Origin: JAAZKA01 sp034926225
GTDB taxonomy: Bacteria > Bacillota > Clostridia > Oscillospirales > QAMX01
Reading direction: 5' to 3'
Length of the DNA: 64,000 nt
Assembly: GCA_034926225.1 (NCBI GenBank)
Contig: JAYFRF010000002.1
Location: forward strand, 62,001 to 126,000
The position numbers and the translations under genes are program-made. How positions within the stretch are numbered: position 1 is the stretch's first letter; the number at the start of each line of letters is the position of its first letter. This document shows positions 1-8,225 of this stretch, piece by piece. Under the pieces are notes generated by a model. It searched no databases. It was given only the letters and a program-made list of their open reading frames with translations, and was not told the origin of the DNA.

Positions 1-320
1 ACTGGAATAAGCAGCAGCTGGACGGCAACACGAAGGATGTTCTTGACCTGGGTGATCTGCGCGAGAAGTTCGCAAGCTTCGGCTTCGCGGTGCAGCAGAT
101 CAATGGGCATGACGTGAAGGCGATTGACGACGCGATCGACTCGGCGAAGGCCGAGACGGAGAAGCCTTCGGTCATTATTCTGGACACGATCAAGGGTTAT
201 GGGTGTTCGGCGGCAGAAGGCGTTGTCCCGAACCATCACATTGCATTCAAGGCGGGTCAGCTGGACGCCGATATCGCACGTTGGCAGGCCGAATACGAAG
301 CGCTAAAAGCGCAAGCATAA
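1..320 (+). CDS. Transketolase N-terminal subunit, 3' part only
   Basis: The window opens inside this gene; reading from base 3 gives about 105 residues to the stop. The fragment ends the thiamine-diphosphate-binding half of a split transketolase: it shows the late stretch with a GHD motif (INGHDVKAIDDAI) followed by PSVIILDTIKGYG and a histidine pair (PNHH), as in transketolase N-terminal subunits. Together with the next gene it would form a two-polypeptide transketolase that moves two-carbon units between sugar phosphates in the non-oxidative pentose phosphate pathway. The stop lies 16 bp before the next start, with a GGAGG in the gap, so the two are co-transcribed. The 5' end, promoter and cofactor-binding residues lie outside the window. 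Confidence 0.9.
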   Translation, partial: WNKQQLDGNTKDVLDLGDLREKFASFGFAVQQINGHDVKAIDDAIDSAKAETEKPSVIILDTIKGYGCSAAEGVVPNHHIAFKAGQLDADIARWQAEYEALKAQA

Positions 321-336
321 AGGAGGGGGAGTCAGC

Positions 337-1302
337 ATGTCCGTTATAGTGAAATCCAATTTGGAGAAAGCGCCGATCGAGATGCGCAGCGCCATGTGTG
401 CTACCCTCGTCGAGCTTGCAAAGGAAAACGCAAACATCGTCGCGATGGATGCGGACACTTTGGGGTCGTCCGGCTTAAAGCCTTTTATGAAGGCGTTCCC
501 GAACCGCTACATCGACTGCGGTATTGAGGAAGCGAACATGATCGGCGTCGCGGCCGGCATGAGCGCGGTCGGCAAGATCCCGTTTGTCCACAGCTTCGGG
601 CCGTTTGTGTCCCGACGCGTATACGATCAGGTGTTTCTTTCCTGCGCGTACGCGAAGCTGAACGTCAAGATCATCGGCTCCGACCCAGGGGTGACGGCCG
701 CGTATAACGGCGGTACGCACATGCCTTTTGAAGACATGGGCATTTTGCGCCTTGTCCCGACGATCACGCTGATCGAGCCGTCGGACGAGGTGCAGCTTGT
801 AAACCTGCTGCCGCAGGTCGCGAACATGTACGGCACGGTCTATATCCGCTTAAAGCGCAAGAACGCCGTCACGATTTACGAAGAGGGTTCGACGTTCGAA
901 ATCGGAAAGGCCGCGCTGCTGCGTCCGGGCCGCGACGTCACGCTCATCGCGTCGGGCATCATGGTCGCGCAGGCGCTCAAAGCCGCGGCGGCGCTCGCGG
1001 ACATGGGCATCGACGCGCGCGTAGTGGACAGCTTTACGTGGAAGCCGCTCGACGAGGCTTGCGTCACGGCCTGCGCCAAGGAGACCGGCGCGATCGTCAC
1101 CTGCGAGAACCACAATATCGTCGGCGGCCTCGGCGGCGCGGTCTCGGAGGCCGTCTGCGCGGCGGCGCCGGTTCCGGTCGAGCGCGTGGGCATCCCGGAC
1201 ATCTTCGGCGAAGTGGGTACGGAAGCCTGGCTGACGGATCGTTTCCAGCTGACGCCGGACGCGATTGTAGCGGCGGCGAAAAAGGCTGTCGCCCGCAAGT
1301 AA
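337..1302 (+). CDS. Transketolase C-terminal subunit
   Basis: A 321-residue protein carrying the pyrimidine-binding and C-terminal domains of a split transketolase, the usual length for this subunit. Visible family features include the early DADTLGSSGL stretch, CGIEEANMIGVAAGMSAVGKIPFVHSFGPF (the glutamate of GIEEANM is the conserved cofactor-activating residue) and the later VTCENHNIVGGLGGAVSE. It should heterodimerise with the upstream subunit in the cytoplasm and complete the thiamine diphosphate site. The ATG follows aaaggaggggg at good spacing. It is the last gene of the pair: a strong terminator follows 25 bp after the stop. Some two-subunit dehydrogenases and DXP synthase share the fold, but gene order and length favour transketolase. 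Confidence 0.92.
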   Translation: MSVIVKSNLEKAPIEMRSAMCATLVELAKENANIVAMDADTLGSSGLKPFMKAFPNRYIDCGIEEANMIGVAAGMSAVGKIPFVHSFGPFVSRRVYDQVFLSCAYAKLNVKIIGSDPGVTAAYNGGTHMPFEDMGILRLVPTITLIEPSDEVQLVNLLPQVANMYGTVYIRLKRKNAVTIYEEGSTFEIGKAALLRPGRDVTLIASGIMVAQALKAAAALADMGIDARVVDSFTWKPLDEACVTACAKETGAIVTCENHNIVGGLGGAVSEAVCAAAPVPVERVGIPDIFGEVGTEAWLTDRFQLTPDAIVAAAKKAVARK

Positions 1303-1327
1303 ACATTGCTTTTCACTGATAAAAGAC

Positions 1328-1365
1328 CGTCCCCGCCGCATTTTTCATGCGGCGGGGACGTTTTT
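1328..1365 (+). terminator. Intrinsic terminator after transketolase
   Basis: A perfect 14-bp stem (1328-1341 with 1347-1360) around a TTTTC loop is followed by TTTTT. It ends the transketolase pair before the convergent oxidoreductase gene. Confidence 0.93.
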
Positions 1366-1379
1366 CGTCTATGTATGCG

Positions 1380-2429
1380 TCAGAGGGCGACGACTTTGCC
1401 GTTGTTGTCGGCGGATTCCATTTCAGCGAGGGCGATGCGTACGTTTTCCTGCGCTTCCTCGGGAAGGTTGCGCGAATAAGGCTCGCCGGATAAAACGCCG
1501 TCGAGGAAGTATTTGATTTCATAATAATAAGCCGATTCGGCAGGCTTCGGGACGAGAATGGGGGCTTGCCCCTCGGGTAGGATGGTGAGCTGGGCATCCT
1601 CAAACACCATGGTGGCGTTTTCAAAGTTCACGGTATACCCGTAGCGGAAGCCGTAGGCGCCCTTGTAGCAGGTGTTGTCGTGGGCGTTGACGATCATGCC
1701 GGGATCGTCGAAATAATACTGGGTGGAGCAGATATCGTAGGCGCTCTTCGGATAGACGGTGCGGCCGACGGTCGAGACAGCTTTGGGGGTGCCGAAGCAC
1801 CAGCGGATGACGTCGATATCGTGGATATGCTGATCGAACAGTCCGCCGCCGCCGAGCTTACGGTCGAGGATCCACTGCTGCCAGGAGGGGTTGGTGACGA
1901 TGTTCTGCGCGCCGCCGCGGTAGAAATAGGCGGCGTTGACGGCGCCGTATTCCCCGGACTTGACCTTTTCGGCGAGGATCTCATATTCCTTCCAGAAGTG
2001 GAGGCATTGGCCGATCATCAGGCGCTTTCCCGTGGACTGGGCGGTGTCGATCATGTCCTGACAAAGCGTAGGCGAGAGCGACATGGGCTTTTCGCAGAGG
2101 ACACTGACGCCGGCGCGGAGCGCCTTTTGGGAGATGTCGGCGTGGAGATAGGTGGGGACGACGACGTCCACGACATCGAGCTCCTCACGCGCAAGCATTT
2201 CCACGGCGTCGGTATAGCAGCGGTAGGCGCTGTAATCCGGTGCGGTATGCGCGACGCCGGCGGTTTGCGCGATGTTGAGGGCGTAGTTGTTCTCCCCGCG
2301 GAGTTTCGGTTCGTCGACATCGCAGATGGCGACGAGTTTGACGGGATAGCCTTCGCGTTCAAGCTGTTGATAAACGCCGATGTGCCCGCGTCCCATACGT
2401 CCGGCACCGATCACGGCAGCTCGCAGCAT
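1380..2429 (-). CDS. Gfo/Idh/MocA family oxidoreductase
   Basis: A 349-residue NAD(P)-dependent sugar or inositol dehydrogenase-like protein. The N-terminal Rossmann fold begins AAVIGAGRMGRGHIGVY (GxGxxG type), the EKPMSLSP motif near residue 110 carries the family lysine, and a C-terminal alpha/beta domain includes GGGGLFDQHIHDIDVIRW, in which the histidine and aspartate occupy the usual catalytic region. The substrate cannot be told from sequence. The start is preceded by AAAGGAG and by a clear TTGCAT/TATAAT promoter, so the gene is transcribed alone. A second, divergent member of the same family lies at 6974-8212. Confidence 0.9.
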   Translation of the reverse strand: MLRAAVIGAGRMGRGHIGVYQQLEREGYPVKLVAICDVDEPKLRGENNYALNIAQTAGVAHTAPDYSAYRCYTDAVEMLAREELDVVDVVVPTYLHADISQKALRAGVSVLCEKPMSLSPTLCQDMIDTAQSTGKRLMIGQCLHFWKEYEILAEKVKSGEYGAVNAAYFYRGGAQNIVTNPSWQQWILDRKLGGGGLFDQHIHDIDVIRWCFGTPKAVSTVGRTVYPKSAYDICSTQYYFDDPGMIVNAHDNTCYKGAYGFRYGYTVNFENATMVFEDAQLTILPEGQAPILVPKPAESAYYYEIKYFLDGVLSGEPYSRNLPEEAQENVRIALAEMESADNNGKVVAL

Positions 2430-2481
2430 TCAAAACACGCTCCTTTGTCATATAAAAATAGGCGTCAAGGGGTTTTAGCCC

Positions 2482-2510
2482 ATTATACGAAACGAAGCGG
2501 GAAAATGCAA
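2482..2510 (-). promoter_or_regulatory. Sigma-A promoter of the 1380-2429 oxidoreductase
   Basis: On the minus strand, TTGCAT (2505-2510) is separated by 17 bp from TATAAT (2482-2487), about 50 bp upstream of the gene start. Confidence 0.75.
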
Positions 2511-2607
2511 GCTTTTTTAAGAAAGAAGGCGGATTATTTTATTCGGCAAGGGGAAACCGCTTAAGCCGCAGGCGACTCTTTTTAAGAAGGCTTATCCTTT
2601 TTTCGCC

Positions 2608-2636
2608 TTGCATTGTTCATCTTTCCGGGGTATAAT
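2608..2636 (+). promoter_or_regulatory. Sigma-A promoter of the penicillin-binding protein gene
   Basis: TTGCAT (2608-2613), a 17-bp spacer and a perfect TATAAT (2631-2636) lie about 57 bp before the start codon at 2694. The remainder of the 2430-2693 gap holds the divergent promoter and AT-rich sequence, with no further gene. Confidence 0.8.
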
Positions 2637-2693
2637 AAATTGATACTTCGGCTTTTTTATTTTAGGATGACATAAGCGTGGAAGGAGATCATT

Positions 2694-4028
2694 ATGCATA
2701 AAATCCGCCGTCGGGCGTTGATCGCGGTAGCATTGGTGCTGCTGCTATGCGCGGGACTTGCGTGGTACGCCGTTTCGTATGTGGAAGAGGGCGCGCTTTG
2801 GGTCGCGCTGCCGTCCAATAAACATTTATATAAGGATGGCGAACTGATTTTGGGGACGATCACGGACCGCGACGGGGTCGTGCTTGCCGAAACGGTGGAC
2901 GGAGAGCGCCTGTACGCGGAGGACGAAGCGCTGCGGCAGGCGGTGCTGCATGTCGTCGGCGATACGCAGGGGAAGATCGGGACGGGCGCGCAGACGAAGT
3001 TTTCTGGGCTGCTGTCCGGATTTTCGCCGGTATCGGGCCTGTTTTTCGCGGAAACTCAAGCGTCGACGCTGAAGCTTACGGTGGACGCAGACATCGCGCG
3101 GGCCGCGTACCAGGCTCTCGGCGAGTATAACGGCGCGGTGATGGCATACAATTATAAAACCGGCGCTACGCTGTGCGCGGTATCGAAGCCGGGGTACGAC
3201 CCGGAGAACGTGCCCGAGGATATCGAGACGAACGCGGCCTACAGCGGGGCGTACATCAATCGGTGCTTCGGGGCGCTGTATACGCCCGGCTCTACGATGA
3301 AGCTCATGACGACGGCGGCGGCGATTGAGACCGTGCCGGACATCTTCGAAATGGACTTTCATTGCGACGGAAGCATCGTCGTAGACGGGCAGAAGATCAA
3401 CTGCATGAACACGCACGGGACGATCGGCTTAAGAACCGCGCTCGCGAAGTCGTGCAACGTGGCGTTTGCGGACATCTCGCTGCTCGTCGGCGGCGATACG
3501 CTCGCGGAATACTTCCATCGGTACGGACTGGACACGGCCTTCGAAATCGACGGCATCCGCGTGACGCCGGGCAGCTTTACCGCGTATGCCGACGATACGA
3601 CGGAGCTTGCCTGGTCGGGTATCGGCCAGGCGACCGATCTCGTTTCGCCGGCTGCGATGGTGCGGCTCGTGGGCGCGATCGCAAACGGCGGGGTCGCGGT
3701 TACGCCACGATTGCTTGCCGACACAAAATCGGCCTCCGAGAAGCTCATGGAGGCCGATACGGCAAAAACCCTCGCGGAGCTGATGCGCAACAACACGGCA
3801 ACGGTGTACGGCGACGGCTCCTTCCCGGCAGCGCTTTCCGGGAGTGTCTGCGCAAAATCCGGCACGGCGCAGCTGGACGACGCGGCGTCGCATTCGTGGT
3901 TTGTGGGGTTTGTCGACGACGAGAGATATCCGTGCGCGTTTGTCGTGGTGGCGGAGAACGCCGGCGCGGGTTCGGTGGTGGCGAAATCGGTCGCGGCAGC
4001 GGTATTGAAGGCAGTCGTCGGGGGTTAA
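2694..4028 (+). CDS. Class B penicillin-binding protein (FtsI/PbpA-like transpeptidase)
   Basis: A 444-residue D,D-transpeptidase that would cross-link peptidoglycan outside the membrane. An N-terminal anchor (about residues 7-25, a Leu/Val-rich stretch after HKIRRR) is followed by a short dimerisation region (ITDRDGVVLAE) and the transpeptidase domain. All three active-site motifs are visible: the serine motif in PGSTMKLMT (about residue 201), SCN (about 253) and KSGTAQ (about 388). It is shorter than FtsI or SpoVD and lacks PASTA repeats, most resembling the small PbpA-type enzymes. The ATG follows AAGGAG. It converges on sigF with a 4-bp overlap of stop codons, so a sporulation role is possible but unproven. 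Confidence 0.9.
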   Translation: MHKIRRRALIAVALVLLLCAGLAWYAVSYVEEGALWVALPSNKHLYKDGELILGTITDRDGVVLAETVDGERLYAEDEALRQAVLHVVGDTQGKIGTGAQTKFSGLLSGFSPVSGLFFAETQASTLKLTVDADIARAAYQALGEYNGAVMAYNYKTGATLCAVSKPGYDPENVPEDIETNAAYSGAYINRCFGALYTPGSTMKLMTTAAAIETVPDIFEMDFHCDGSIVVDGQKINCMNTHGTIGLRTALAKSCNVAFADISLLVGGDTLAEYFHRYGLDTAFEIDGIRVTPGSFTAYADDTTELAWSGIGQATDLVSPAAMVRLVGAIANGGVAVTPRLLADTKSASEKLMEADTAKTLAELMRNNTATVYGDGSFPAALSGSVCAKSGTAQLDDAASHSWFVGFVDDERYPCAFVVVAENAGAGSVVAKSVAAAVLKAVVGG

Positions 4029-4780
4029 CCGATGAACGTACGGAGAGACGCGATCGCACGGCGTTCGATACGGGAAACCTGGACCTGCGAAACGCCGAGG
4101 ATCTTCGCAACGCGCTCCTGAGTAAAGCCTCGGAAGAAACGGAGATGGACGACGGCCTTTTCGCGTTCGGGGAGAGACGCGATCGCGGTATAAAGGGACT
4201 CGCGTTCGACGACATTGTCCTCGATGCCGTCGGTACCGAGCGCGGATTCGAGGGTAAAGCCCTCGTCGCCGTTTTCGCCGACGGGGCGCTGCAGCGAGTC
4301 GACCTCCGCGGTGGCGGTTTCGCAGACGGCGATTTCTTCCGGCTCAAGCCCGGTTTCAGCGGACAGCTCGGAGAGGGTCGGCATGCGTCCGAGCTTTCCC
4401 TCCAGCTCATGGCGGACGCAGGAAATGCGGCGGGCGTTGTCCTTGATGGAGCGGCTGACCTTCACTGGGCCGTCGTCGCGGAGGAAGCGGCGGATTTCCC
4501 CAGCGATTTTGGGAACGGCATAGGTGGAGAATTGCGTGCCGTAGGACATATCGAAGCCCCGTACGGCCTTGATAAAGCCCACGCAGGCAAGCTGATACAG
4601 ATCATCGGAGTCCTGCCCCCTCCCGAAGAAGCGGCGCACGACGCTCCAGATGAGTCCGGCGTTCTGGGTCACGAGGGTCTCCGCTGCCGTATCATCGCCC
4701 GCCTGTGCACGGCGGATGAGTTCGCGCGTTTTTTCCGCGAGATCCTCTCCCGCACCGGCAGTTACTTCCGAAATATCCAT
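4025..4780 (-). CDS. sigF: RNA polymerase sporulation sigma factor sigma-F
   Basis: A 251-residue sigma-70 family protein with region 2 (AGLIWSVVRRFFGRGQDSDDLYQLACVGFIKAV and FSTYAVPKIAGEIRRFLRDDG), region 3 and region 4, ending in a helix-turn-helix (FTQERVAKILGVSQVQVSRIE). The final position in a SpoIIAA-SpoIIAB-sigma trio identifies it as sigma-F, the first forespore-specific sigma factor, rather than the similar sigma-G. It is held inactive by SpoIIAB until SpoIIAA is dephosphorylated. The stop overlaps that of the convergent penicillin-binding protein gene by 4 bp. The gap to spoIIAB is 8 bp, with a GGAGG in the preceding gene's end. A sigma-F target, spoIIR, lies in this window at 45602. 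Confidence 0.94.
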   Translation of the reverse strand: MDISEVTAGAGEDLAEKTRELIRRAQAGDDTAAETLVTQNAGLIWSVVRRFFGRGQDSDDLYQLACVGFIKAVRGFDMSYGTQFSTYAVPKIAGEIRRFLRDDGPVKVSRSIKDNARRISCVRHELEGKLGRMPTLSELSAETGLEPEEIAVCETATAEVDSLQRPVGENGDEGFTLESALGTDGIEDNVVERESLYTAIASLPEREKAVVHLRFFRGFTQERVAKILGVSQVQVSRIERRAIASLRTFIG

Positions 4781-4788
4781 TTTCAGTT

Positions 4789-5235
4789 TTAGCGACCTCC
4801 TATACGAGGTGTGATCCGGCGCATCAGCGTCACGGTAGTGCCGCGGCCGAGCTTCGAGCGCACGCGTACTTCGTCCATAAAGCTTTCCATGACGGTAAAT
4901 CCCATGCCGGAGCGTTCGGCGCCGCCGGTGGTGAACATCGCGGTGCGAGCCCGGGCTACGTCGGCGATGCCGACGCCTGAGTCTCGGATGGTCACGCGGA
5001 CGGTGCCGGCAGCGGCGTCGGTCACGGCGGTAATATGTATCAGGCCGACCTCCGCGGGATAGGCGTGGACGATGCAGTTGGTCACGGCCTCGGAGACGGC
5101 GGTTTTCACGTCGTTTAGCTCCTCGAGGTTTGGGTCAAGACGGGCGACAAAGGCAGCGACGGCGGCGCGGGCAAAGCCCTCGTTGACGGATTTTGACTCG
5201 AATGTCAGCTTCATGGTATCGGGCATATATAGCAA
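4789..5235 (-). CDS. spoIIAB: Anti-sigma-F factor and serine kinase SpoIIAB
   Basis: A 148-residue GHKL-fold kinase. The N-box (AVTNCIVHAYP), the G1 box (DSGVGI) and the G2-like ERSGMGFTVM are intact, and the length matches the family. SpoIIAB binds sigma-F and also phosphorylates SpoIIAA, thereby setting whether sigma-F is free in the forespore. The start ATG (MPDTMKLTFES is also possible from the inner ATG) follows GGAGG just after the spoIIAA stop, leaving a 5-bp gap. It is the middle gene of the spoIIA operon. Confidence 0.94.
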   Translation of the reverse strand: MLYMPDTMKLTFESKSVNEGFARAAVAAFVARLDPNLEELNDVKTAVSEAVTNCIVHAYPAEVGLIHITAVTDAAAGTVRVTIRDSGVGIADVARARTAMFTTGGAERSGMGFTVMESFMDEVRVRSKLGRGTTVTLMRRITPRIGGR

Positions 5236-5240
5236 TCCTC

Positions 5241-5561
5241 CTATTCAAAAGAGATCAACCGGTCGAGCCGCACGGCGGAAAAAACCTTCATGGGCTGTGC
5301 CGGGACGTTGCGCACGCGGAGCGTGCCGTCCATCTCGCGCATGCGCCGGTAAGCGCCGAGCACAACAGCAAGCCCGGAGCTGTCCATAAAGCTCAATTGC
5401 CCGAGATCGAGGCATAGGGTACGGGGCAGGCAGAGATCGACGACGTTTGAGATATACAGTAAGCTGTCGCGGGCGGAGTGGGAGTCAAGCTCGCCGGAGA
5501 GTGCGACAGTAGCGGTATCACCGTGAAAGCTGTGCGTCTGCGTCAAGAAAATCACCCTCAC
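5241..5561 (-). CDS. spoIIAA: Anti-anti-sigma factor SpoIIAA
   Basis: A STAS-domain protein of about 100 residues. The core VALSGELDSHSA and the phosphorylation loop LSFMDSSGLAVVLGAYRRM are typical, with the target serine in DSSGL. When dephosphorylated it sequesters SpoIIAB and frees sigma-F. The longest reading begins at a GTG (5561) that has no clear ribosome-binding site. A TTG at 5546, preceded by GAGGGTGAT, gives the usual family N-terminus and is my preferred start. First gene of the operon spoIIAA-spoIIAB-sigF. Confidence 0.93.
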   Translation of the reverse strand: MRVIFLTQTHSFHGDTATVALSGELDSHSARDSLLYISNVVDLCLPRTLCLDLGQLSFMDSSGLAVVLGAYRRMREMDGTLRVRNVPAQPMKVFSAVRLDRLISFE

Positions 5562-5584
5562 AATATGTTATACGGGTATCTTAC

Positions 5585-5612
5585 ACCATAGTGTGTGTCG
5601 GATTTCCGTCAA
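5585..5612 (-). promoter_or_regulatory. Possible promoter of the spoIIA operon
   Basis: On the minus strand TTGACG (5607-5612), 16 bp and TATGGT (5585-5590) lie just upstream of spoIIAA. In Bacillus this operon is read by sigma-H. I did not find a convincing sigma-H site, so this sigma-A-like reading is tentative. Confidence 0.4.
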
Positions 5613-5703
5613 TTATGCGGCCACCCTCAAAGAAAGCGATAAAAAAGCGGCCACAGTCGCGCTCACTGGTTTGCGCCAAAGCGCGAAACAAAAACATTGT
5701 CTC

Positions 5704-5732
5704 TTTACGAGCCGCGTAAAACATGATATAAT
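5704..5732 (+). promoter_or_regulatory. Sigma-A promoter of the 5763-8657 operon
   Basis: TTTACG (5704-5709), a 17-bp spacer and TATAAT (5727-5732) precede the F420-ligase-like gene by about 30 bp. Confidence 0.75.
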
Positions 5733-5762
5733 AGGGCGTTCCCGATGAAAGGAGACATAAGA

Positions 5763-6956
5763 ATGGACAGAACCGTAGGAACCGTGGTACGCGGTATCCG
5801 TGCGCCGATTATCCGTGAAGGCGACGATTTGGCCGGCATCGTCGTCGAGAGTCTGCTCGCCGCGTCGGACGCAGAGGGCTTTGCGCCGCGCGACCGCGAC
5901 GTCATCGCGATCACGGAGGCCGTCGCCGCCCGCGCGCAGGGCAATTATGCGGACGTAGAGCAGATCGCCGCCGATGTGCGCGCGAAATTCGGCAGATCCG
6001 CGACGGTCGGCGTATTGTTCCCGATCCTCTCGCGCAACCGTTTCGCGATCGTCCTGCGCGGGATCGCGATGGGTGCGCGCCGTGTGATATTGCAGCTGTC
6101 ATACCCCTCCGACGAGGTGGGCAACCATTTGGTCTCGGAGGACACGCTGGACGCGCTGGGCTTGGACCCCTGGCGGGACGTGCTGACAGACCGGCGTTTT
6201 TACGAGCTTTTCGGCAAATCGGAGCATCCGTTTACGGGGATGGATTACATCGCCTACTACCGGGAAGTCATCGAAGCCGCGGGTGCGAAGTGCGAGATCC
6301 TGCTCGCAAACCGTCCGGAAGCGATCCTCGGGTATACGGAGAACATTCTGTGCTGCGACATCCACACGCGGGCCCGTACGGCGCGCAAGCTCCGCGCGGC
6401 GGGCGCGGCGCGCATCTATACCTTAGCGGACATTCTGTCCGAGAGCGTAGATGGCTCCGGATATAACCCCGATTACGGCCTGTACGGCTCGAACAAGGCG
6501 ACGGAGACGCGCGTGAAGCTGTTTCCCCGGGAGATGGACGCGTTTGTCGCGGAAGTCGCGTCGCGGCTTCTTGAAAAGACGGGCAAGCACATCGAGGTCA
6601 TGATTTACGGCGACGGCGCGTTCAAGGATCCGGTGGGCAAAATCTGGGAGCTTGCGGACCCGGTAGTCTCACCGGCGTATACTGCGGGGCTTGGGGGGAC
6701 GCCCAACGAGCTGAAGCTGAAATACCTCGCGGATAACGACTTCGCGGCGCTGTCGGGCGACGCGCTGCGGGACGCGATCCGGGAATCGATCCGCAAAAAG
6801 GACGCGAACCTGCACGGGCAGATGGCGTCGCAGGGGACAACGCCGCGGCGCTTAACCGATCTGATCGGATCGCTCTGTGACCTGTGTTCGGGTAGCGGTG
6901 ACAAGGGAACCCCGTTTGTTTATATACAGGGCTATTTCGACAATTATACAAACTAA
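5763..6956 (+). CDS. Coenzyme F420-0:L-glutamate ligase-like protein
   Basis: A 397-residue protein of the CofE/FbiB ligase family in its long firmicute form. The N-terminus GIRAPIIREGDDLAGIVVESLL matches the family's opening metal and substrate region, followed by VIAITEAVAARAQG. Archaeal CofE adds glutamates to F420-0 with GTP. Clostridia of this type usually lack F420, so the true substrate is unclear and gamma-glutamylation of another acceptor is possible. I chose ATG 5763 over the in-frame ATG 5745 because AAAGGAG (5747-5753) lies between them at correct spacing. It heads a three-gene operon with a 17-bp gap to the next gene. Confidence 0.8.
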   Translation: MDRTVGTVVRGIRAPIIREGDDLAGIVVESLLAASDAEGFAPRDRDVIAITEAVAARAQGNYADVEQIAADVRAKFGRSATVGVLFPILSRNRFAIVLRGIAMGARRVILQLSYPSDEVGNHLVSEDTLDALGLDPWRDVLTDRRFYELFGKSEHPFTGMDYIAYYREVIEAAGAKCEILLANRPEAILGYTENILCCDIHTRARTARKLRAAGAARIYTLADILSESVDGSGYNPDYGLYGSNKATETRVKLFPREMDAFVAEVASRLLEKTGKHIEVMIYGDGAFKDPVGKIWELADPVVSPAYTAGLGGTPNELKLKYLADNDFAALSGDALRDAIRESIRKKDANLHGQMASQGTTPRRLTDLIGSLCDLCSGSGDKGTPFVYIQGYFDNYTN

Positions 6957-6973
6957 AGGAGAGAGGCTTTTTT

Positions 6974-8212
6974 ATGCACACTTACGTATTCGCTGGCGCG
7001 TCCCAGCGGGCGCTCAGCATGTATGCCCGTCCGATGATTTCAGACTTCCCCGAAGATTGTAAAATTCTCGGCGTTTATGACTTAAACTACGGCCGCGCGA
7101 AGACCTTTGCGGGCGAATGCGGCGACGTGTTCCCGGCTTTCGAGGACTTCGACGCGATGATCGCCGCTACAAAGCCCGAGCGCGTGATCGTCACCACCGT
7201 CGACGCGTTTCACTCGGATTACATCATCAAATCCTTACAGTACGGCTGCGATGTCATCACGGAAAAGCCGATGACGATCGACGCGCCGCGCTGCCGCGCG
7301 ATCCTCGCCGCCGAGAAGGAGACGGGGCATCACGTCACGGTCACCTTCAACTACCGTTACGCGCCGTTCATGACGAAGATCAAGGATCTTGTCTCGTCGG
7401 GCGCGATCGGCGATGTTTACAGCGTGCATTTCGAGTGGCTTTTAACGCGCAACATGGAATACGGCGCGCACGGCAAGACCTACTTCCATCGCTGGAATGC
7501 GCGCATGGCGAAGTCGGGCGGGCTGCTGGTGCACAAGTCGACGCACCACTTCGACCTCGTAAACTGGTTTATCGATCAAGCCCCGGCGAAGGTTTCCGCG
7601 TTTGCGAACCTCCGTCTCTACGGCGCAAAGAATTACCCCTTCGGCGATGCGATTCCGACCCGCTGCTCCTCCTGCCCGCACGCGTCCGAATGCGAATTCT
7701 GCTTCCATATGAACGACTTTGAGAAGAAGTTCTACGCCGATAACGAGAGCTACGACGGTTACTTGAAGGACAACTGCATCTACGCGGCCGATATCGACAT
7801 CTACGACACGATGGCGGTCACCGTGCAGTACGACAAGGGCGCCGTTTTAAGCTATTCGCTGAACGCGACGACGCCGTACGAGGGCTGGTTTTGCGTCATC
7901 AACGGCTCGAAGGGCCGTCTGGAAGCCGCGAACTACGAGACGGGTGTGCTTTCAAAGGCGCCGGAGAACCATATCCGCATTTTCGATTTAAACGACAACA
8001 TTACCGATTATGCGCTGACGAAATCCTCCGGCGGTCACGGCGGCGGCGATCAGCGTCTGCGTAGGGATATCTTCATCGGCAACCAGCCCGATCCGCTCGG
8101 CCATGCGGCGGGTTCCAAGGACGGCGCTTATTCGATCCTCGTGGGCGCGGCGGCAAACCTGTCCATCAAGGAAGGCCGTATCGTCAGCATCGAGGATCTG
8201 TTAAAGGGTTAA
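6974..8212 (+). CDS. Gfo/Idh/MocA family oxidoreductase with cysteine cluster
   Basis: A 412-residue NAD(P)-binding oxidoreductase. The N-terminal Rossmann domain and the EKPMTID motif (about residue 96) are clear, and KSTHHFDLVNWF is the conserved segment with the histidines near the active site. It is about 60 residues longer than typical members. The extra segment (about residues 230-265) contains CSSCPHASECEFC, a CxxC-x5-CxxC arrangement that looks like a zinc or iron-sulfur site. The substrate is unknown. AAAGGAG precedes the ATG; the gene sits 17 bp after the F420-ligase-like gene and a few bases before a lipoprotein gene, so the three probably work in one process. Confidence 0.87.
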   Translation: MHTYVFAGASQRALSMYARPMISDFPEDCKILGVYDLNYGRAKTFAGECGDVFPAFEDFDAMIAATKPERVIVTTVDAFHSDYIIKSLQYGCDVITEKPMTIDAPRCRAILAAEKETGHHVTVTFNYRYAPFMTKIKDLVSSGAIGDVYSVHFEWLLTRNMEYGAHGKTYFHRWNARMAKSGGLLVHKSTHHFDLVNWFIDQAPAKVSAFANLRLYGAKNYPFGDAIPTRCSSCPHASECEFCFHMNDFEKKFYADNESYDGYLKDNCIYAADIDIYDTMAVTVQYDKGAVLSYSLNATTPYEGWFCVINGSKGRLEAANYETGVLSKAPENHIRIFDLNDNITDYALTKSSGGHGGGDQRLRRDIFIGNQPDPLGHAAGSKDGAYSILVGAAANLSIKEGRIVSIEDLLKG

Positions 8213-8225
8213 AAAGGTGAGGGCT

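Noticed and set aside
1680..2564. Long open frame on the plus strand across the oxidoreductase gene
   Set aside because: It is antisense to a gene with clear family motifs, lacks a sensible ribosome-binding site, and reflects GC-rich codon use. Many similar antisense frames in the window were left out for the same reason.
3362..4792. 476-residue arginine/glycine-rich frame over the PBP and sigF genes
   Set aside because: Overlaps both genes fully in other frames, low-complexity composition, no Shine-Dalgarno.
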